DNA from: Prochlorococcus sp. AG-388-F11
Lineage (GTDB): Bacteria > Cyanobacteriota > Cyanobacteriia > PCC-6307 > Cyanobiaceae
Direction: 5' to 3'
NCBI GenBank assembly: GCA_003279845.1
Contig: QCGP01000001.1
Span: 1-64,000, forward strand
DNA length: 64,000 nucleotides
Shown here: positions 1-16,574 of the stretch, in pieces
How the letters are laid out: each line of letters starts with the position of its first letter
Position numbering within the stretch: position 1 is the first letter of the stretch
The notes under the pieces: generated by a model
What the model saw: only the letters and a program-made list of their open reading frames with translations
Told to the model about the DNA's origin: nothing
Database searches by the model: none
Position numbers and translations under genes: made by a program

Positions 1-45
1 TCTAAAATTAATAGCTTTGTAAAAACTACTCTTACAACTAAGTAA
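1..45 (+). CDS. rpsT: C-terminal end of 30S ribosomal protein S20 (partial)
   Basis: The window opens inside a reading frame that gives SKINSFVKTTLTTK and then TAA. This matches the C-terminus I remember for Prochlorococcus ribosomal protein S20, and rpsT is the expected gene just before tatD and rpoB in this lineage. S20 is a primary 16S rRNA-binding protein of the small subunit. Only 14 residues are visible, so the call depends on the remembered C-terminus and gene order. The tatD start follows 17 bases later, suggesting co-transcription. Confidence 0.7.
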   Translation, partial: SKINSFVKTTLTTK

Positions 46-62
46 AAAACCAGTTTGCAATT

Positions 63-857
63 ATGAGCAATATTGAACTCATAGATTCACACTGTCACCT
101 AATATTTGAAAATTTCGAGAAAGATCTTGAAGATGTAGTTTTAAGATTACGTTCAAAAGGTGTAAAAAAATTAGTTCACGCATGTTGTGAATTAACAGAA
201 ATACCAAAGTTAAAAAAAATATCCCATGAATTTAGTGAAATTTATTATTCAGTGGGTTTGCATCCGCTAGAAGCATCAAAATGGAAACAAAATTCTAAAT
301 CTCTTTTAGGAAGATCAGCTCAAGAAGATAAAAAAGTTGTAGCTATTGGAGAATTAGGATTGGATTTTTTTAAAAGTGACAATAAAACTGAGCAAATTGA
401 TGCTCTTATTCCTCAAATGGATTTAGCTTTTGAACTTGAATTGCCTGTAATAATTCATTGTAGAGATGCTGCAAATGAAATGATCGAGATATGTAATGAC
501 CTTTCTAATAAAGGCAGATGTCCTGAAGGTGTACTTCATTGTTGGACAGGAACCCCAAAAGAAATGAAGCAATTCTTAGATCTTGGTTTTTATATTAGTT
601 TTAGTGGAATAGTGACTTTCCCAAAAGCATATGAAATCCATGAGTGCGCCAAAATAGTCCCTAGTGATAAATATTTAATTGAAACTGATTCCCCTTTTTT
701 AGCCCCTGTTCCTCATAGAGGTAAAAGAAATGAGCCCGCATTTGTTGAAAATGTTGCCCATTTTTTGGCAGATTTGAGATCTACAGAATTAACTAAAATC
801 GCCAAAGAATCATACAAAAATGCTGAAGATTTGTTTAAATTTGACTTGTTAAGTTGA
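63..857 (+). CDS. tatD: TatD family metal-dependent hydrolase
   Basis: This is a TatD-type amidohydrolase-fold enzyme of 264 residues, the usual family length. The metal ligands are all present: the HxH pair at His10 and His12, Glu97 in GELGLD, His132 in IIHCR, His159 in HCWTG and Asp209 in ETDSPF. Family members are cytoplasmic two-metal DNases or phosphodiesterases; the real substrate in cyanobacteria is not established. It lies 17 bases after rpsT and 238 bases before rpoB on the same strand. The ATG start is unambiguous because the frame opens next to it. Confidence 0.93.
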   Translation: MSNIELIDSHCHLIFENFEKDLEDVVLRLRSKGVKKLVHACCELTEIPKLKKISHEFSEIYYSVGLHPLEASKWKQNSKSLLGRSAQEDKKVVAIGELGLDFFKSDNKTEQIDALIPQMDLAFELELPVIIHCRDAANEMIEICNDLSNKGRCPEGVLHCWTGTPKEMKQFLDLGFYISFSGIVTFPKAYEIHECAKIVPSDKYLIETDSPFLAPVPHRGKRNEPAFVENVAHFLADLRSTELTKIAKESYKNAEDLFKFDLLS

Positions 858-1095
858 CATCCCAGCTGCTAGTATTAGGAATTACTGGAAATTTTTCTTA
901 ATTTTTTAGTTTTAACTTTCAAAGTTATTGGTTTTTGAACACTCAGCTCAATTTTAAAGATTTTTATTAAATTGATTTTTTTGTTGAAATCGAGATTTAA
1001 AGATTAATTTCTTATTAAAACAAAAGTTAAACAACTAGATTATTTAGTAGATTTTAAGTAAATAGTAAATCTCACATAACCGCAGGTTTTCTTGG

Positions 1096-4000
1096 ATGAG
1101 CAGTAGCGCTTTACAGGTAGCAAAAACAGCTACTTATCTACCAGATTTAGTTGAAGTACAAAGAGCAAGCTTTAAATGGTTTTTGGAAAAGGGCTTAATA
1201 GAAGAACTACAAAACTTTTCTCCAATTTCTGATTACACAGGTAAATTAGAACTACATTTCATTGGTGAAGAATATAAGTTAAAAAGGCCTAGACATGATG
1301 TTGAGGAAGCGAAAAGAAGAGATGCAACATTTGCCTCTCAAATGTATGTAACTTGCAGGTTAATAAATAAAGAGACAGGGGAGATCAAGGAACAAGAAGT
1401 ATTTATTGGGGAATTGCCACTAATGACTGAAAGAGGAACTTTCATTATTAATGGTGCCGAAAGAGTCATTGTTAATCAAATTGTTAGAAGTCCAGGAGTA
1501 TTTTTCAAAGATGAACAAGATAAAAATGGTCGAAGAACTTACAACGCGAGCGTTATCCCCAATAGAGGTGCATGGTTAAAATTTGAAACTGACAAAAATA
1601 ATTTACTTTATGTAAGAGTTGATAAAACTAGAAAAATTAACGCTCATGTTCTTATGAGAGCAATGGGTCTTTCTGATAATGATGTGGTAGATAAACTTAG
1701 GCATCCAGAGTTTTATCAAAACTCAATTCAAGCTGCTAATGAGGAGGGGATAAATTCAGAAGATCAAGCTTTACTTGAGCTTTATAAGAAATTGCGTCCT
1801 GGCGAACCGCCTTCTGTTTCCGGTGGACAACAGCTATTATATAGCAGATTTTTTGATCCCAAAAGATATGATTTAGGCCGTGTTGGTAGATATAAAATAA
1901 ATAAAAAATTGAGGCTTACTGTACCAGATGATGTAAGAACACTAACCCATGAAGATGTTCTTTCTACTATTGATTATTTAATTAACCTAGAGTTAGATAT
2001 TGGTGGTGCAAGCTTGGACGATATTGATCATCTTGGGAATCGAAGGGTTAGATCTGTAGGAGAGCTGCTTCAAAATCAAGTGAGGGTTGGACTTAATCGT
2101 CTTGAGAGAATTATTAAGGAAAGAATGACTGTGGGAGAAACAGATTCTCTAACGCCCGCTCAACTAGTAAATCCTAAACCTTTGGTTGCTGCTATTAAAG
2201 AGTTTTTTGGCTCAAGTCAATTGAGTCAATTTATGGATCAAACTAATCCTCTTGCTGAACTAACGCATAAGAGAAGAATCTCGGCTTTAGGTCCTGGAGG
2301 ATTAACAAGAGAAAGAGCAGGCTTTGCAGTAAGAGATATCCATCCATCACATTATGGAAGATTATGTCCTATCGAGACCCCTGAAGGTCCTAATGCAGGA
2401 CTTATAAACTCCCTAGCTACACACGCAAGAGTTAATGAGTATGGTTTTATTGAAACTCCTTTTTGGGAAGTTAATAACGGTAAAGTTAATAAAGAAGGTA
2501 ACCCTATTTATCTTTCTGCTGACTTAGAAGATGAATGTAGGGTAGCTCCTGGAGATGTCGCAACTGACAAGGATGGCAATATACTTGCAAATCTTATCCC
2601 AGTAAGGTACAGACAAGATTTTGAAAAAGTACCTCCCCAGCAAGTTGATTACGTACAGCTTTCTCCCGTTCAAGTAATTTCTGTCGCGACGTCACTAATT
2701 CCTTTTTTAGAACATGATGATGCAAATAGAGCTCTGATGGGATCAAATATGCAACGACAAGCAGTTCCATTATTAAGACCTGAACGTCCCTTAGTTGGTA
2801 CAGGTTTAGAGTCTCAGGTTGCTAGAGATTCAGGAATGGTCCCCATAACAAAAGTTAATGGAACGGTCTCTTATGTAGATGCTAATGAAATTGTTGTCAA
2901 AGATGAGGATGGTAATGAACATTTTCATTATCTTCAAAAATATCAAAGATCAAATCAAGATACCTGCTTAAACCAAAGACCCATAGTGAAAATTGGAGAT
3001 CAAGTTATATCTGGTCAAGTATTAGCAGACGGATCTGCATGTGAAGGAGGCGAAATAGCACTAGGTCAGAATGTCTTAATTGCATATATGCCATGGGAGG
3101 GATACAACTACGAAGATGCAATACTTGTAAGTGAAAGGATGGTTACTGATGATTTATATACATCGGTTCATATCGAAAAATATGAAATTGAGGCAAGACA
3201 AACAAAGTTAGGACCTGAAGAAATTACAAGAGAGATTCCTAATATCTCTGAAGATAGCTTGAATAATCTCGACGAAATGGGAATAATTAGAATTGGTGCT
3301 TTTGTTGAGAGTGGAGATATTCTTGTAGGAAAAGTTACTCCAAAAGGTGAATCTGATCAACCACCTGAAGAAAAACTTTTGAGAGCTATTTTTGGAGAAA
3401 AGGCTCGAGATGTTAGAGACAATTCCTTGAGGGTCCCTAAGACTGAAAAGGGAAGGGTTCTTGATGTACGTATCTACACTAGAGAACAAGGAGATGAATT
3501 ACCTCCTGGGGCTAACATGGTCGTTAGAGTCTACGTGGCACAGAGAAGGAAAATTCAAGTTGGCGACAAAATGGCTGGTAGGCATGGTAACAAAGGGATT
3601 ATAAGTAGAATCTTACCAAGAGAAGATATGCCTTATTTACCTGATGGAACCCCTGTAGACATAGTTCTTAATCCACTAGGAGTTCCAAGTAGGATGAATG
3701 TAGGTCAAGTTTTCGAATTATTGATGGGTTGGGCAGCTTCAAACTTAAATTGTAGGGTTAAAGTTGTTCCATTTGATGAAATGTATGGTGCAGAAAAATC
3801 ACATGAGACTGTTCAAGCATTTCTAGAGGAGGCGTCAAAACAGCCAGGTAAATCATGGGTTTACAATCCTAAAGATCCTGGAAAGTTATTACTTAAAGAT
3901 GGTAGAACAGGAGAACCCTTTGATCAGCCAGTGGCAGTTGGATATTCACACTTCCTTAAGCTCGTACATTTAGTGGATGATAAAATTCATGCAAGGTCTA

Positions 4001-4389
4001 CTGGTCCTTACTCATTGGTTACCCAACAACCATTGGGCGGTAAAGCTCAGCAAGGTGGACAAAGGCTTGGAGAAATGGAAGTTTGGGCCCTTGAAGCTTA
4101 TGGGGCTGCCTATACTCTCCAAGAACTATTAACAGTTAAATCTGATGATATGCAAGGAAGAAATGAAGCTCTTAATGCAATTGTAAAAGGCAAACCAATT
4201 CCAAGGCCTGGTACTCCTGAGTCATTTAAAGTTCTTATGAGAGAATTACAATCTTTGGGTTTAGATATTGGTGTTTATACAGATGAAGGAAAAGAAGTAG
4301 ATTTAATGCAAGATATAAATCCGCGAAGGAATACTCCATCGAGGCCGACTTACGAATCACTTGGAACCTCTGAATATGAAGAAGATTAA
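1096..4389 (+). CDS. rpoB: RNA polymerase beta subunit
   Basis: The RNA polymerase beta subunit, 1097 residues, full length for a cyanobacterium, which lacks some insertions of the longer E. coli protein. Together with beta' it forms the active-site cleft. Family landmarks are visible, including [11 protein letters not shown] near the N-terminus, the rifampicin-region segment with [11 protein letters not shown], the stretch [14 protein letters not shown], and the C-terminal [20 protein letters not shown]. The ATG used is the first of the family-conserved start. It leads the rpoB-rpoC1-rpoC2 operon, with 37 bases to rpoC1. The 238-base upstream gap probably holds the operon promoter, but I could not pick one confidently. 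Confidence 0.98.
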   Translation: MSSSALQVAKTATYLPDLVEVQRASFKWFLEKGLIEELQNFSPISDYTGKLELHFIGEEYKLKRPRHDVEEAKRRDATFASQMYVTCRLINKETGEIKEQEVFIGELPLMTERGTFIINGAERVIVNQIVRSPGVFFKDEQDKNGRRTYNASVIPNRGAWLKFETDKNNLLYVRVDKTRKINAHVLMRAMGLSDNDVVDKLRHPEFYQNSIQAANEEGINSEDQALLELYKKLRPGEPPSVSGGQQLLYSRFFDPKRYDLGRVGRYKINKKLRLTVPDDVRTLTHEDVLSTIDYLINLELDIGGASLDDIDHLGNRRVRSVGELLQNQVRVGLNRLERIIKERMTVGETDSLTPAQLVNPKPLVAAIKEFFGSSQLSQFMDQTNPLAELTHKRRISALGPGGLTRERAGFAVRDIHPSHYGRLCPIETPEGPNAGLINSLATHARVNEYGFIETPFWEVNNGKVNKEGNPIYLSADLEDECRVAPGDVATDKDGNILANLIPVRYRQDFEKVPPQQVDYVQLSPVQVISVATSLIPFLEHDDANRALMGSNMQRQAVPLLRPERPLVGTGLESQVARDSGMVPITKVNGTVSYVDANEIVVKDEDGNEHFHYLQKYQRSNQDTCLNQRPIVKIGDQVISGQVLADGSACEGGEIALGQNVLIAYMPWEGYNYEDAILVSERMVTDDLYTSVHIEKYEIEARQTKLGPEEITREIPNISEDSLNNLDEMGIIRIGAFVESGDILVGKVTPKGESDQPPEEKLLRAIFGEKARDVRDNSLRVPKTEKGRVLDVRIYTREQGDELPPGANMVVRVYVAQRRKIQVGDKMAGRHGNKGIISRILPREDMPYLPDGTPVDIVLNPLGVPSRMNVGQVFELLMGWAASNLNCRVKVVPFDEMYGAEKSHETVQAFLEEASKQPGKSWVYNPKDPGKLLLKDGRTGEPFDQPVAVGYSHFLKLVHLVDDKIHARSTGPYSLVTQQPLGGKAQQGGQRLGEMEVWALEAYGAAYTLQELLTVKSDDMQGRNEALNAIVKGKPIPRPGTPESFKVLMRELQSLGLDIGVYTDEGKEVDLMQDINPRRNTPSRPTYESLGTSEYEED

Positions 4390-4411
4390 ATATTCAATTC
4401 AAAACATCTAA

Positions 4412-10465
<6,054 letters not shown>

Positions 10466-10508
10466 ATTTTATCTATTATCATTTTTAATGACTAGAATTA
10501 ATTTTTAA

Positions 10509-10670
<162 letters not shown>

Positions 10671-10687
10671 AAATAGTTTTTGACTAA

Positions 10688-11746
<1,059 letters not shown>

Positions 11747-11815
11747 TATTATCTAAGGAAAATTTTTTAAAAGTATATTAAACAGGTTATTATTGACTTA
11801 ATTAATCTTAAATCT

Positions 11816-11941
11816 TTGGGTTTTATTAAGACAAAAATTTTACCTTTCGCTATAGTCGCACTTTTTGGGATTGCCTTCTTAGCAGTTAGTGCAAGAATTT
11901 GGTTGCCAGGAGATATGATGTCGCCTGCCCCTATGAATTAA
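11816..11941 (+). CDS. Small single-pass membrane protein
   Basis: A 41-residue frame starting at TTG, missed by the ORF track. It reads as a short basic N-terminus, one hydrophobic helix (ILPFAIVALFGIAFLAV) and a polar tail ending in PGDMMSPAPMN. This layout fits a small thylakoid or plasma-membrane protein. I recognise it only as a conserved-looking picocyanobacterial small ORF and do not assign a function. It is 69 bases after rlmN and 12-18 bases before the HEAT-repeat gene on the same strand. The start codon is uncertain because no ATG is available upstream of the helix. Confidence 0.6.
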   Translation: MGFIKTKILPFAIVALFGIAFLAVSARIWLPGDMMSPAPMN

Positions 11942-11959
11942 TATTTTTAGTTTTTGAAA

Positions 11960-12727
11960 ATGACGAAAAATAAGGATCCAAAAAAAGAAAGCCTAGCTGA
12001 AATAGCTGTTGATCCAGATGTTTTAGCCAGAGAATTGGCTTTAGAGATTGAGATAGATCCTTTAGAACAAATTGATGAAGATGCCTTTTCAAAAGGTTTA
12101 AACATAACTCAAGAGTGCAATGAAGCTTTAAAAATGCTTGAAGGCAATAGAGAAGAAAGAATACAGGGTTTAAGAATATTTTGTGAATATAGAGATGAAA
12201 GATCTTTCCCCCTTTTGTTACCGTTACTTGATCAACCTTGTCCTGTTGAGAGAATGAGTGCGGTATATGCTTTAGGTCGTAATCCATGTCCTAGCGCAGT
12301 TGAAAAACTTGTCAGTCTTTTGGAGACTGACGATAACGCTTATGTCAGAAGAGCAACTGCATGGAGTTTAGCTAATTATGATGACCAAATTGTTTTAAAG
12401 CCACTAATTAGTGCTTTGAAGAATGATGTAGCAGCAGTCAGGCTGTGGTCATCTAGTTCTTTAGCGGAAATTGGAAATGTTTCTTTGGAAAACGCTCAAT
12501 CAGCAGCAGAACAGCTTTTAATAAGTCTAAAGATAGATAATGAATCAGGTGTTAGAAGCAATTGCATTTGGTCATTGTGTAGGTTATATGAAAAATTAAA
12601 CAATACACTTCAAGAAAGTTTCGTTGATGAATGTATCAAGATAGCTCTTTTCGATAAAGAGCCATCAGTTATGGAAGAAGCAAAAACTGCCTTAGATTCA
12701 ATGGGAATGCAAGGTTTTTATAATTAA
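11960..12727 (+). CDS. HEAT-repeat protein of the phycobilisome-lyase-like type
   Basis: About 255 residues. After an acidic N-terminus (ALEIEIDPLEQIDED) come repeated helical units such as VERMSAVYALGRNPCPSAVEKL and YVRRATAWSLANYDDQIVLKPL, the pattern of PBS-lyase HEAT repeats. Relatives include phycobilin lyase subunits (CpcE) and NblB, but high-light Prochlorococcus lacks phycobilisomes, so a scaffolding role in pigment or photosystem biology is more likely; that is inference. The track starts at a TTG at 11954; I prefer the ATG two codons later. It follows the small membrane ORF closely. Confidence 0.82.
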   Translation: MTKNKDPKKESLAEIAVDPDVLARELALEIEIDPLEQIDEDAFSKGLNITQECNEALKMLEGNREERIQGLRIFCEYRDERSFPLLLPLLDQPCPVERMSAVYALGRNPCPSAVEKLVSLLETDDNAYVRRATAWSLANYDDQIVLKPLISALKNDVAAVRLWSSSSLAEIGNVSLENAQSAAEQLLISLKIDNESGVRSNCIWSLCRLYEKLNNTLQESFVDECIKIALFDKEPSVMEEAKTALDSMGMQGFYN

Positions 12728-12853
12728 AAATCTTATTTTTTTTGCCATAATGATAACTTAAAAATTAGTTTATCAGATATTCAATATAAAAATTAAAATT
12801 AATTAACTTGTACCAACTGAAACAAAATATTTTCGTTATTGTATATAAAGTAA

Positions 12854-12868
12854 AAGTACTCAGTACTT
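12854..12868. promoter_or_regulatory. 15-bp perfect palindrome upstream of the DUF2997 gene
   Basis: AAGTACTCAGTACTT is a perfect inverted repeat with a one-base centre, ending 7 bases before the chosen ATG of the DUF2997 gene. It sits beside AT-rich sequence that could be a -10 region. Its half-sites resemble the cyanobacterial LexA box (RGTAC-N4-GTWC), but the spacing is one base short. A repressor operator is a reasonable guess, no more. Confidence 0.4.
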
Positions 12869-12875
12869 GAATTTA

Positions 12876-13091
12876 ATGCCTCAAAAAACATTGAGATTCA
12901 AAATTCATCAAGACGGAAGAGTGGAAGAGACTGTTGAGGGATTCACAGGTCATTCATGTAATGAAGCTACAAAAAATCTCGAAGATGCTCTCGGTAAAGT
13001 AACAGTAAAGAATAAAACGTCTGATGCTTTCATCTCTAATCAAAATGAAAACTTAAAACAACAACACAACGAATCTAATGTCACATTTTAG
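12876..13091 (+). CDS. DUF2997 family protein
   Basis: A 71-residue protein with the DUF2997 core near its N-terminus (TLRFKIHQDGRVEETVEGFTG) and a polar, Asn/Gln-rich tail. DUF2997 proteins occur beside Ycf35 in cyanobacteria; their role is unknown. The track begins at a TTG at 12867, but the ATG at 12876 gives the usual MPQKTLRF start. Its end overlaps the start of ycf35 by 14 bases, so translation is probably coupled. The AAGTACTCAGTACTT palindrome lies immediately upstream. Confidence 0.82.
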   Translation: MPQKTLRFKIHQDGRVEETVEGFTGHSCNEATKNLEDALGKVTVKNKTSDAFISNQNENLKQQHNESNVTF

Positions 13092-13470
13092 TACCATTAC
13101 AACCCAACTGAAAGAGGCCGAGCCATTAATTAAGGCTTTAGATTATTTCGGTTATGAAATTAACCACGAAGAAAAGTTTGTAAAAGGTTATAGAGGTAGG
13201 TTTACATCCGTTGATATAAGCATGGATTTACCAGGTGATACTAAAGTGGGTTTTAAATGGAACAATAATTCAAATACTTATGAATTAGTAACTGATCTCG
13301 ATCTTTGGAAATTTGAGATCCCTGTTGAAAGATTTATTTCTAAAGTTACTCAAATGTATGCTTACCAAACAATTATTTCCAAAACAAAAGTGGATGGATA
13401 TCAAATCGTTGAACAAAAAAACAAAAATGATGGTTCTATCGAGTTGGTTCTAACTAAGTGGGATAGCTGA
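13078..13470 (+). CDS. ycf35: Ycf35 family protein (DUF1257)
   Basis: A 130-residue protein beginning MSHFSTI, the typical opening of Ycf35/DUF1257 proteins, which are conserved in cyanobacteria and algal plastids. No enzymatic motif is visible and no function is established. It overlaps the DUF2997 gene by 14 bases and is followed 10 bases later by a ferredoxin gene. That order suggests a conserved redox- or chloroplast-type module of three genes. No signal peptide or membrane segment is seen, so it should be soluble. Confidence 0.88.
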   Translation: MSHFSTITTQLKEAEPLIKALDYFGYEINHEEKFVKGYRGRFTSVDISMDLPGDTKVGFKWNNNSNTYELVTDLDLWKFEIPVERFISKVTQMYAYQTIISKTKVDGYQIVEQKNKNDGSIELVLTKWDS

Positions 13471-13480
13471 AATAAAAAAT

Positions 13481-13840
13481 ATGGATTTTATAGATCCATT
13501 TGAGAATGTTCAAGAAAATATCGAAATTACAGGCTTCGAGCCTGTTTTAGGAGGTCAACTAGCCGAAAAAGCTGTATGGGTTGATGAGTCTAGATGTATT
13601 GGCTGTAAGTACTGTGTACATGTTGCTACAAATACTTTCATAGTTGATGAATTTCATGGTAGGAGCAGAGCTGTCAGACAAGATGGTGATAGTTTTGATC
13701 TTATACAGGAGGCAATAGATACATGTCCCGTTGATTGCATTCAATGGGTTAAGTTTGAAGAATTAGATGATTTAGAGAATAGTCTCGATAGGGATATGTT
13801 TCAATCATTTGGCAAACCACCAAGAATGAATAAGCATTAA
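13481..13840 (+). CDS. 4Fe-4S ferredoxin-like protein
   Basis: A 119-residue protein with one iron-sulfur site: CIGCKYC near residues 40-46 and a fourth cysteine in DTCPVDCIQW near residues 85-90. This is the CxxCxxC...CP arrangement of single-cluster 4Fe-4S ferredoxins. About 30 residues precede the cluster and an acidic C-terminal region follows. Related domains occur in plant chloroplast proteins fused to J-domains. Its partner is unknown; the tight linkage to DUF2997 and Ycf35 suggests they work together. Confidence 0.88.
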   Translation: MDFIDPFENVQENIEITGFEPVLGGQLAEKAVWVDESRCIGCKYCVHVATNTFIVDEFHGRSRAVRQDGDSFDLIQEAIDTCPVDCIQWVKFEELDDLENSLDRDMFQSFGKPPRMNKH

Positions 13841-13850
13841 TTATTAAAAG

Positions 13851-15044
13851 ATGCAATATCGTAGATTTGGCCGAACTAATCTAATGATCCCTATTTTATC
13901 TTTGGGTGGGATGAGACTTCAGAAAAGTTGGGATCAATTAGATTTTTCTGAGATTTCATTTGAAGAACAAAATAAAGTAGAAAATATATTAAATCTAGCA
14001 AATAAATATGGCTTAAGTCATGTAGAAACTGCCAAGTATTATGGTACTTCTGAGGTGCAATTAGGAATGGGTTTTCAAACTATAAAAAAATTACCAAACA
14101 TAATTCAAACAAAGATTCCTCCAAATAGTGATCCAAAAGTTTTTGAGAGAGATGTGATGAAAAGTATTGAAAAATTGAAAGTTAAAAGAATTGATTTGCT
14201 AGCAATACATGGCATTAATACAGCTGAACATTTGCATCAGTCTATTAGAGAGGGAGGTTGTATTGAAATTTTAAGAAAATTGCAAAAAGATAATTTAGTT
14301 GGATCTATTGGTTTTTCGACCCATGGAAAAACTTCACTCATTGAAAAGGCTATAAAAACAAACTTATTTGATTATGTTAATTTGCACTGGTATTTCATAA
14401 ATCAAGATAATACAAAGGTTATAAATTTAGCAAATAAGTATGATCTTGGAGTTTTTATAATAAGTCCCACTGATAAAGGGGGGCATCTTCATACTCCCTC
14501 AAACAAAATGTTGGAACTTTGTAGACCACTGCATCCTATAGTTTTTAATGATCTTTTTTGTTTAAGAAATAAAAATGTCCATACTCTAAGTGTTGGCATT
14601 GCAAAAGAGGCAGACTTTGACCTGCATTTAGAAGCTGTTTCGTTGTTATCAGAATCCGAGAAGTATGTCCCAATGATAATAAATAGATTAAGGCAGGAAT
14701 CAATTAATACTTTAGGTTTAGAGTGGTATAAAAATTGGAATAGAAATCTACCGAGTTGGGAATATACTCCTGGTAATATTAATATTCCCGTTCTGCTATG
14801 GCTTTCAAATTTACTAGATTGTTTGGACATGAAAGGATTCGCAAGAGCTAGATATCAACTGCTTGGCAATGGAAGTCACTGGTTCCCAGGATCTAACGCT
14901 AATTTACTTGATGTGGATGTTTCTGAAGGCCAATTATTGAAAGTTTTAGAAGGCCATATAAATCCAAAAGAAGTTATAAGAAAATTGAGAACTTTAAAAG
15001 AAAAGTTTGGAGATAACGTCGCTAAAAGATTATCAAAAAAATAA
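13851..15044 (+). CDS. Aldo/keto reductase family oxidoreductase
   Basis: A 397-residue protein starting with the classic aldo/keto reductase opening (RRFGRTNLMIPILSLGGMRL). The barrel motifs are recognisable, including VETAKYYGTSE, where the catalytic Tyr would be, IDLLAIHGI, and GSIGFSTHG. It is longer than a plain reductase and belongs to the predicted-oxidoreductase group (COG1453-like). The C-terminal extension here lacks the cysteine cluster found in some members. The substrate is unknown. It lies 10 bases after the ferredoxin gene, so the two are probably co-transcribed, and it ends 2 bases from the convergent rsmG. Confidence 0.85.
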   Translation: MQYRRFGRTNLMIPILSLGGMRLQKSWDQLDFSEISFEEQNKVENILNLANKYGLSHVETAKYYGTSEVQLGMGFQTIKKLPNIIQTKIPPNSDPKVFERDVMKSIEKLKVKRIDLLAIHGINTAEHLHQSIREGGCIEILRKLQKDNLVGSIGFSTHGKTSLIEKAIKTNLFDYVNLHWYFINQDNTKVINLANKYDLGVFIISPTDKGGHLHTPSNKMLELCRPLHPIVFNDLFCLRNKNVHTLSVGIAKEADFDLHLEAVSLLSESEKYVPMIINRLRQESINTLGLEWYKNWNRNLPSWEYTPGNINIPVLLWLSNLLDCLDMKGFARARYQLLGNGSHWFPGSNANLLDVDVSEGQLLKVLEGHINPKEVIRKLRTLKEKFGDNVAKRLSKK

Positions 15045-15046
15045 TT

Positions 15047-15787
15047 TTATAGTGGATTTTTCTCAGGTTTACCAGCTTTTCTTGGGTAAATTTCAGGGCA
15101 AAATCTTTTTGGTTTTATAAGAATAATATTTCGAGTACCTTTATTTCTTGGTAAAAATATCTTCTTTTTCTCCTTAAATTTTCCTCCTAATATTTCTAAA
15201 GTTTTATCTAGATTTTTACTTTCTTCATCAGTCCATTTCCCACAATATAAAACTCCTAATCCTTCTTTTTTTAGCATTGGTATCATGTATTCTGAAACTG
15301 TTGATGGATTACTCACCGCTCTAGTAGTAGCTATATGGAAACTATTTCTCATTGATGATTGATGGGCTAAATTTTCAATACGATCATTGATTACATGAAT
15401 ATTGTTTTTGAAATTGATCTCTTTAATTAGTGTTTTTAGTGCATCTGTTTTCTTTTTGGAAGAATCAACTAGGTATATTTCTGATGTAGGATGAGTTATT
15501 GCGTATCCTAATCCAGGGAAGCCACATCCAGATCCAATATCTAAAAATCTTTTATTATCAAAATTAATATTCGGGAAAATTTTAAATGGCCAAATGCTGT
15601 CAAAAACTTGAGATACCCAATAATCATCACCATTTATTAATCTCGTTAGATTGGTTTTATTATTTAATTCTTTAATCTTAATTTGCAATTCTTGAAACAT
15701 AATTATTTCTTCTTCATTTATTAGTTTAGAAATTTCTTCAGGAATGTTTTGTTTTTTCATTTCGTTATAAATATAAATTTTTACCAT
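15047..15787 (-). CDS. rsmG: 16S rRNA (guanine-N7)-methyltransferase G
   Basis: A GidB/RsmG-type methyltransferase of 246 residues that modifies G527 of 16S rRNA. The SAM-binding glycine motif DIGSGCGFPGL is clear in the middle third, and the downstream ATTRAVS motif is typical of the family. The first ATG gives a 9-residue lead (MVKIYIYNE) before an internal Met; translation could start at MKKQNIPEE instead. It is convergent with the aldo/keto reductase gene. Confidence 0.93.
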   Translation of the reverse strand: MVKIYIYNEMKKQNIPEEISKLINEEEIIMFQELQIKIKELNNKTNLTRLINGDDYWVSQVFDSIWPFKIFPNINFDNKRFLDIGSGCGFPGLGYAITHPTSEIYLVDSSKKKTDALKTLIKEINFKNNIHVINDRIENLAHQSSMRNSFHIATTRAVSNPSTVSEYMIPMLKKEGLGVLYCGKWTDEESKNLDKTLEILGGKFKEKKKIFLPRNKGTRNIILIKPKRFCPEIYPRKAGKPEKNPL

Positions 15788-15849
15788 TCATTAAATACAT
15801 TCTATTTATTAAAAATTTATTAGAATTACAATATTAATAAAAGATTATT

Positions 15850-16290
15850 TTGAAAGGAGAAATTTCTTATTACAAAATTTTAGGTGTAGATGAAAATGCT
15901 TCAAATCATGAATTGAGAAAGGCATTTTGCAAACTTTCCATTGAGTTGCATCCTGACACAACTTCTTTAGAAATAGACGATGCTAAAATTAAATTTCAAG
16001 AAGTTTTGGAAGCTTATGAAAATTTGAATAATAGTAATTTGAGAAAAATATATGATGACAAACTAAAAGAAAAATTTAGAAGTAAGAATAATACTAAATT
16101 TTTAAATAATTTAATAATCGATTCAAATAATCAAAATTTAGTGGGGAATAGAAGACCTTTCTCAAATGGGGAATTGTTTTCGTTATTTCTCTTATTTATT
16201 ATCATTTCTATTAGTTTGATTTGTTCAATTTTTATTGCGTCTTTTACTGGCAAAGAATTAGATACAATACCTATCTGGTTAATAGAATGA
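15850..16290 (+). CDS. Membrane-anchored J-domain protein
   Basis: A 146-residue protein with an N-terminal J-domain of about 65 residues (YYKILGVDENASNHELRKAF, HPD in ELHPDTTSL), which would stimulate an Hsp70 ATPase. It has no Gly/Phe-rich or zinc-finger part. After a polar linker comes one hydrophobic segment (LFSLFLLFIIISISLICSIFI), so it is probably a membrane-tethered co-chaperone with the J-domain in the cytoplasm. The start is TTG; no ATG lies before the J-domain. The next gene begins 18 bases after its stop. Confidence 0.86.
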   Translation: MKGEISYYKILGVDENASNHELRKAFCKLSIELHPDTTSLEIDDAKIKFQEVLEAYENLNNSNLRKIYDDKLKEKFRSKNNTKFLNNLIIDSNNQNLVGNRRPFSNGELFSLFLLFIIISISLICSIFIASFTGKELDTIPIWLIE

Positions 16291-16308
16291 TACTGTAAAA
16301 AAAAATCT

Positions 16309-16566
16309 GTGAATCTCTCTAAAAAACCTATAAATCAACATTCACTTCAATCTTTGGAATTGTGGCTAACTGATTTAGGTGCTCAGAAGGATGTTAATAA
16401 TCCATCTAAATGGTACCTTTTACTATCTAATTGGAATGCAACTATTATTTTTGAACAAGAAGATTTAGGTGTGATCTGGGAAAGCAAAGGACAAGAAACT
16501 AAAAGACTATTTTCGTATCGCATTAATAGAGAAGATGTAGAAAATGCAATACTGCAGGGACCTTAA
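16309..16566 (+). CDS. DUF3143 family protein
   Basis: An 85-residue protein resembling the cyanobacterial DUF3143 family, for example LELWLTDLGAQKD and a WYLLLSNWNATIIFEQEDLGVIW core. It looks soluble, with no signal peptide. The start is GTG. Its link to the J-domain gene 18 bases upstream suggests co-transcription and possibly a shared protein-quality role, but no function is known. It is convergent with bioA, with 8 bases between the stops. Confidence 0.8.
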   Translation: MNLSKKPINQHSLQSLELWLTDLGAQKDVNNPSKWYLLLSNWNATIIFEQEDLGVIWESKGQETKRLFSYRINREDVENAILQGP

Positions 16567-16574
16567 ATTTCTAT

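Noticed and set aside
3208-3489. 93-residue minus-strand ORF inside rpoB
   Set aside because: It lies fully within rpoB, has no recognisable domain and follows the composition of an antisense frame.
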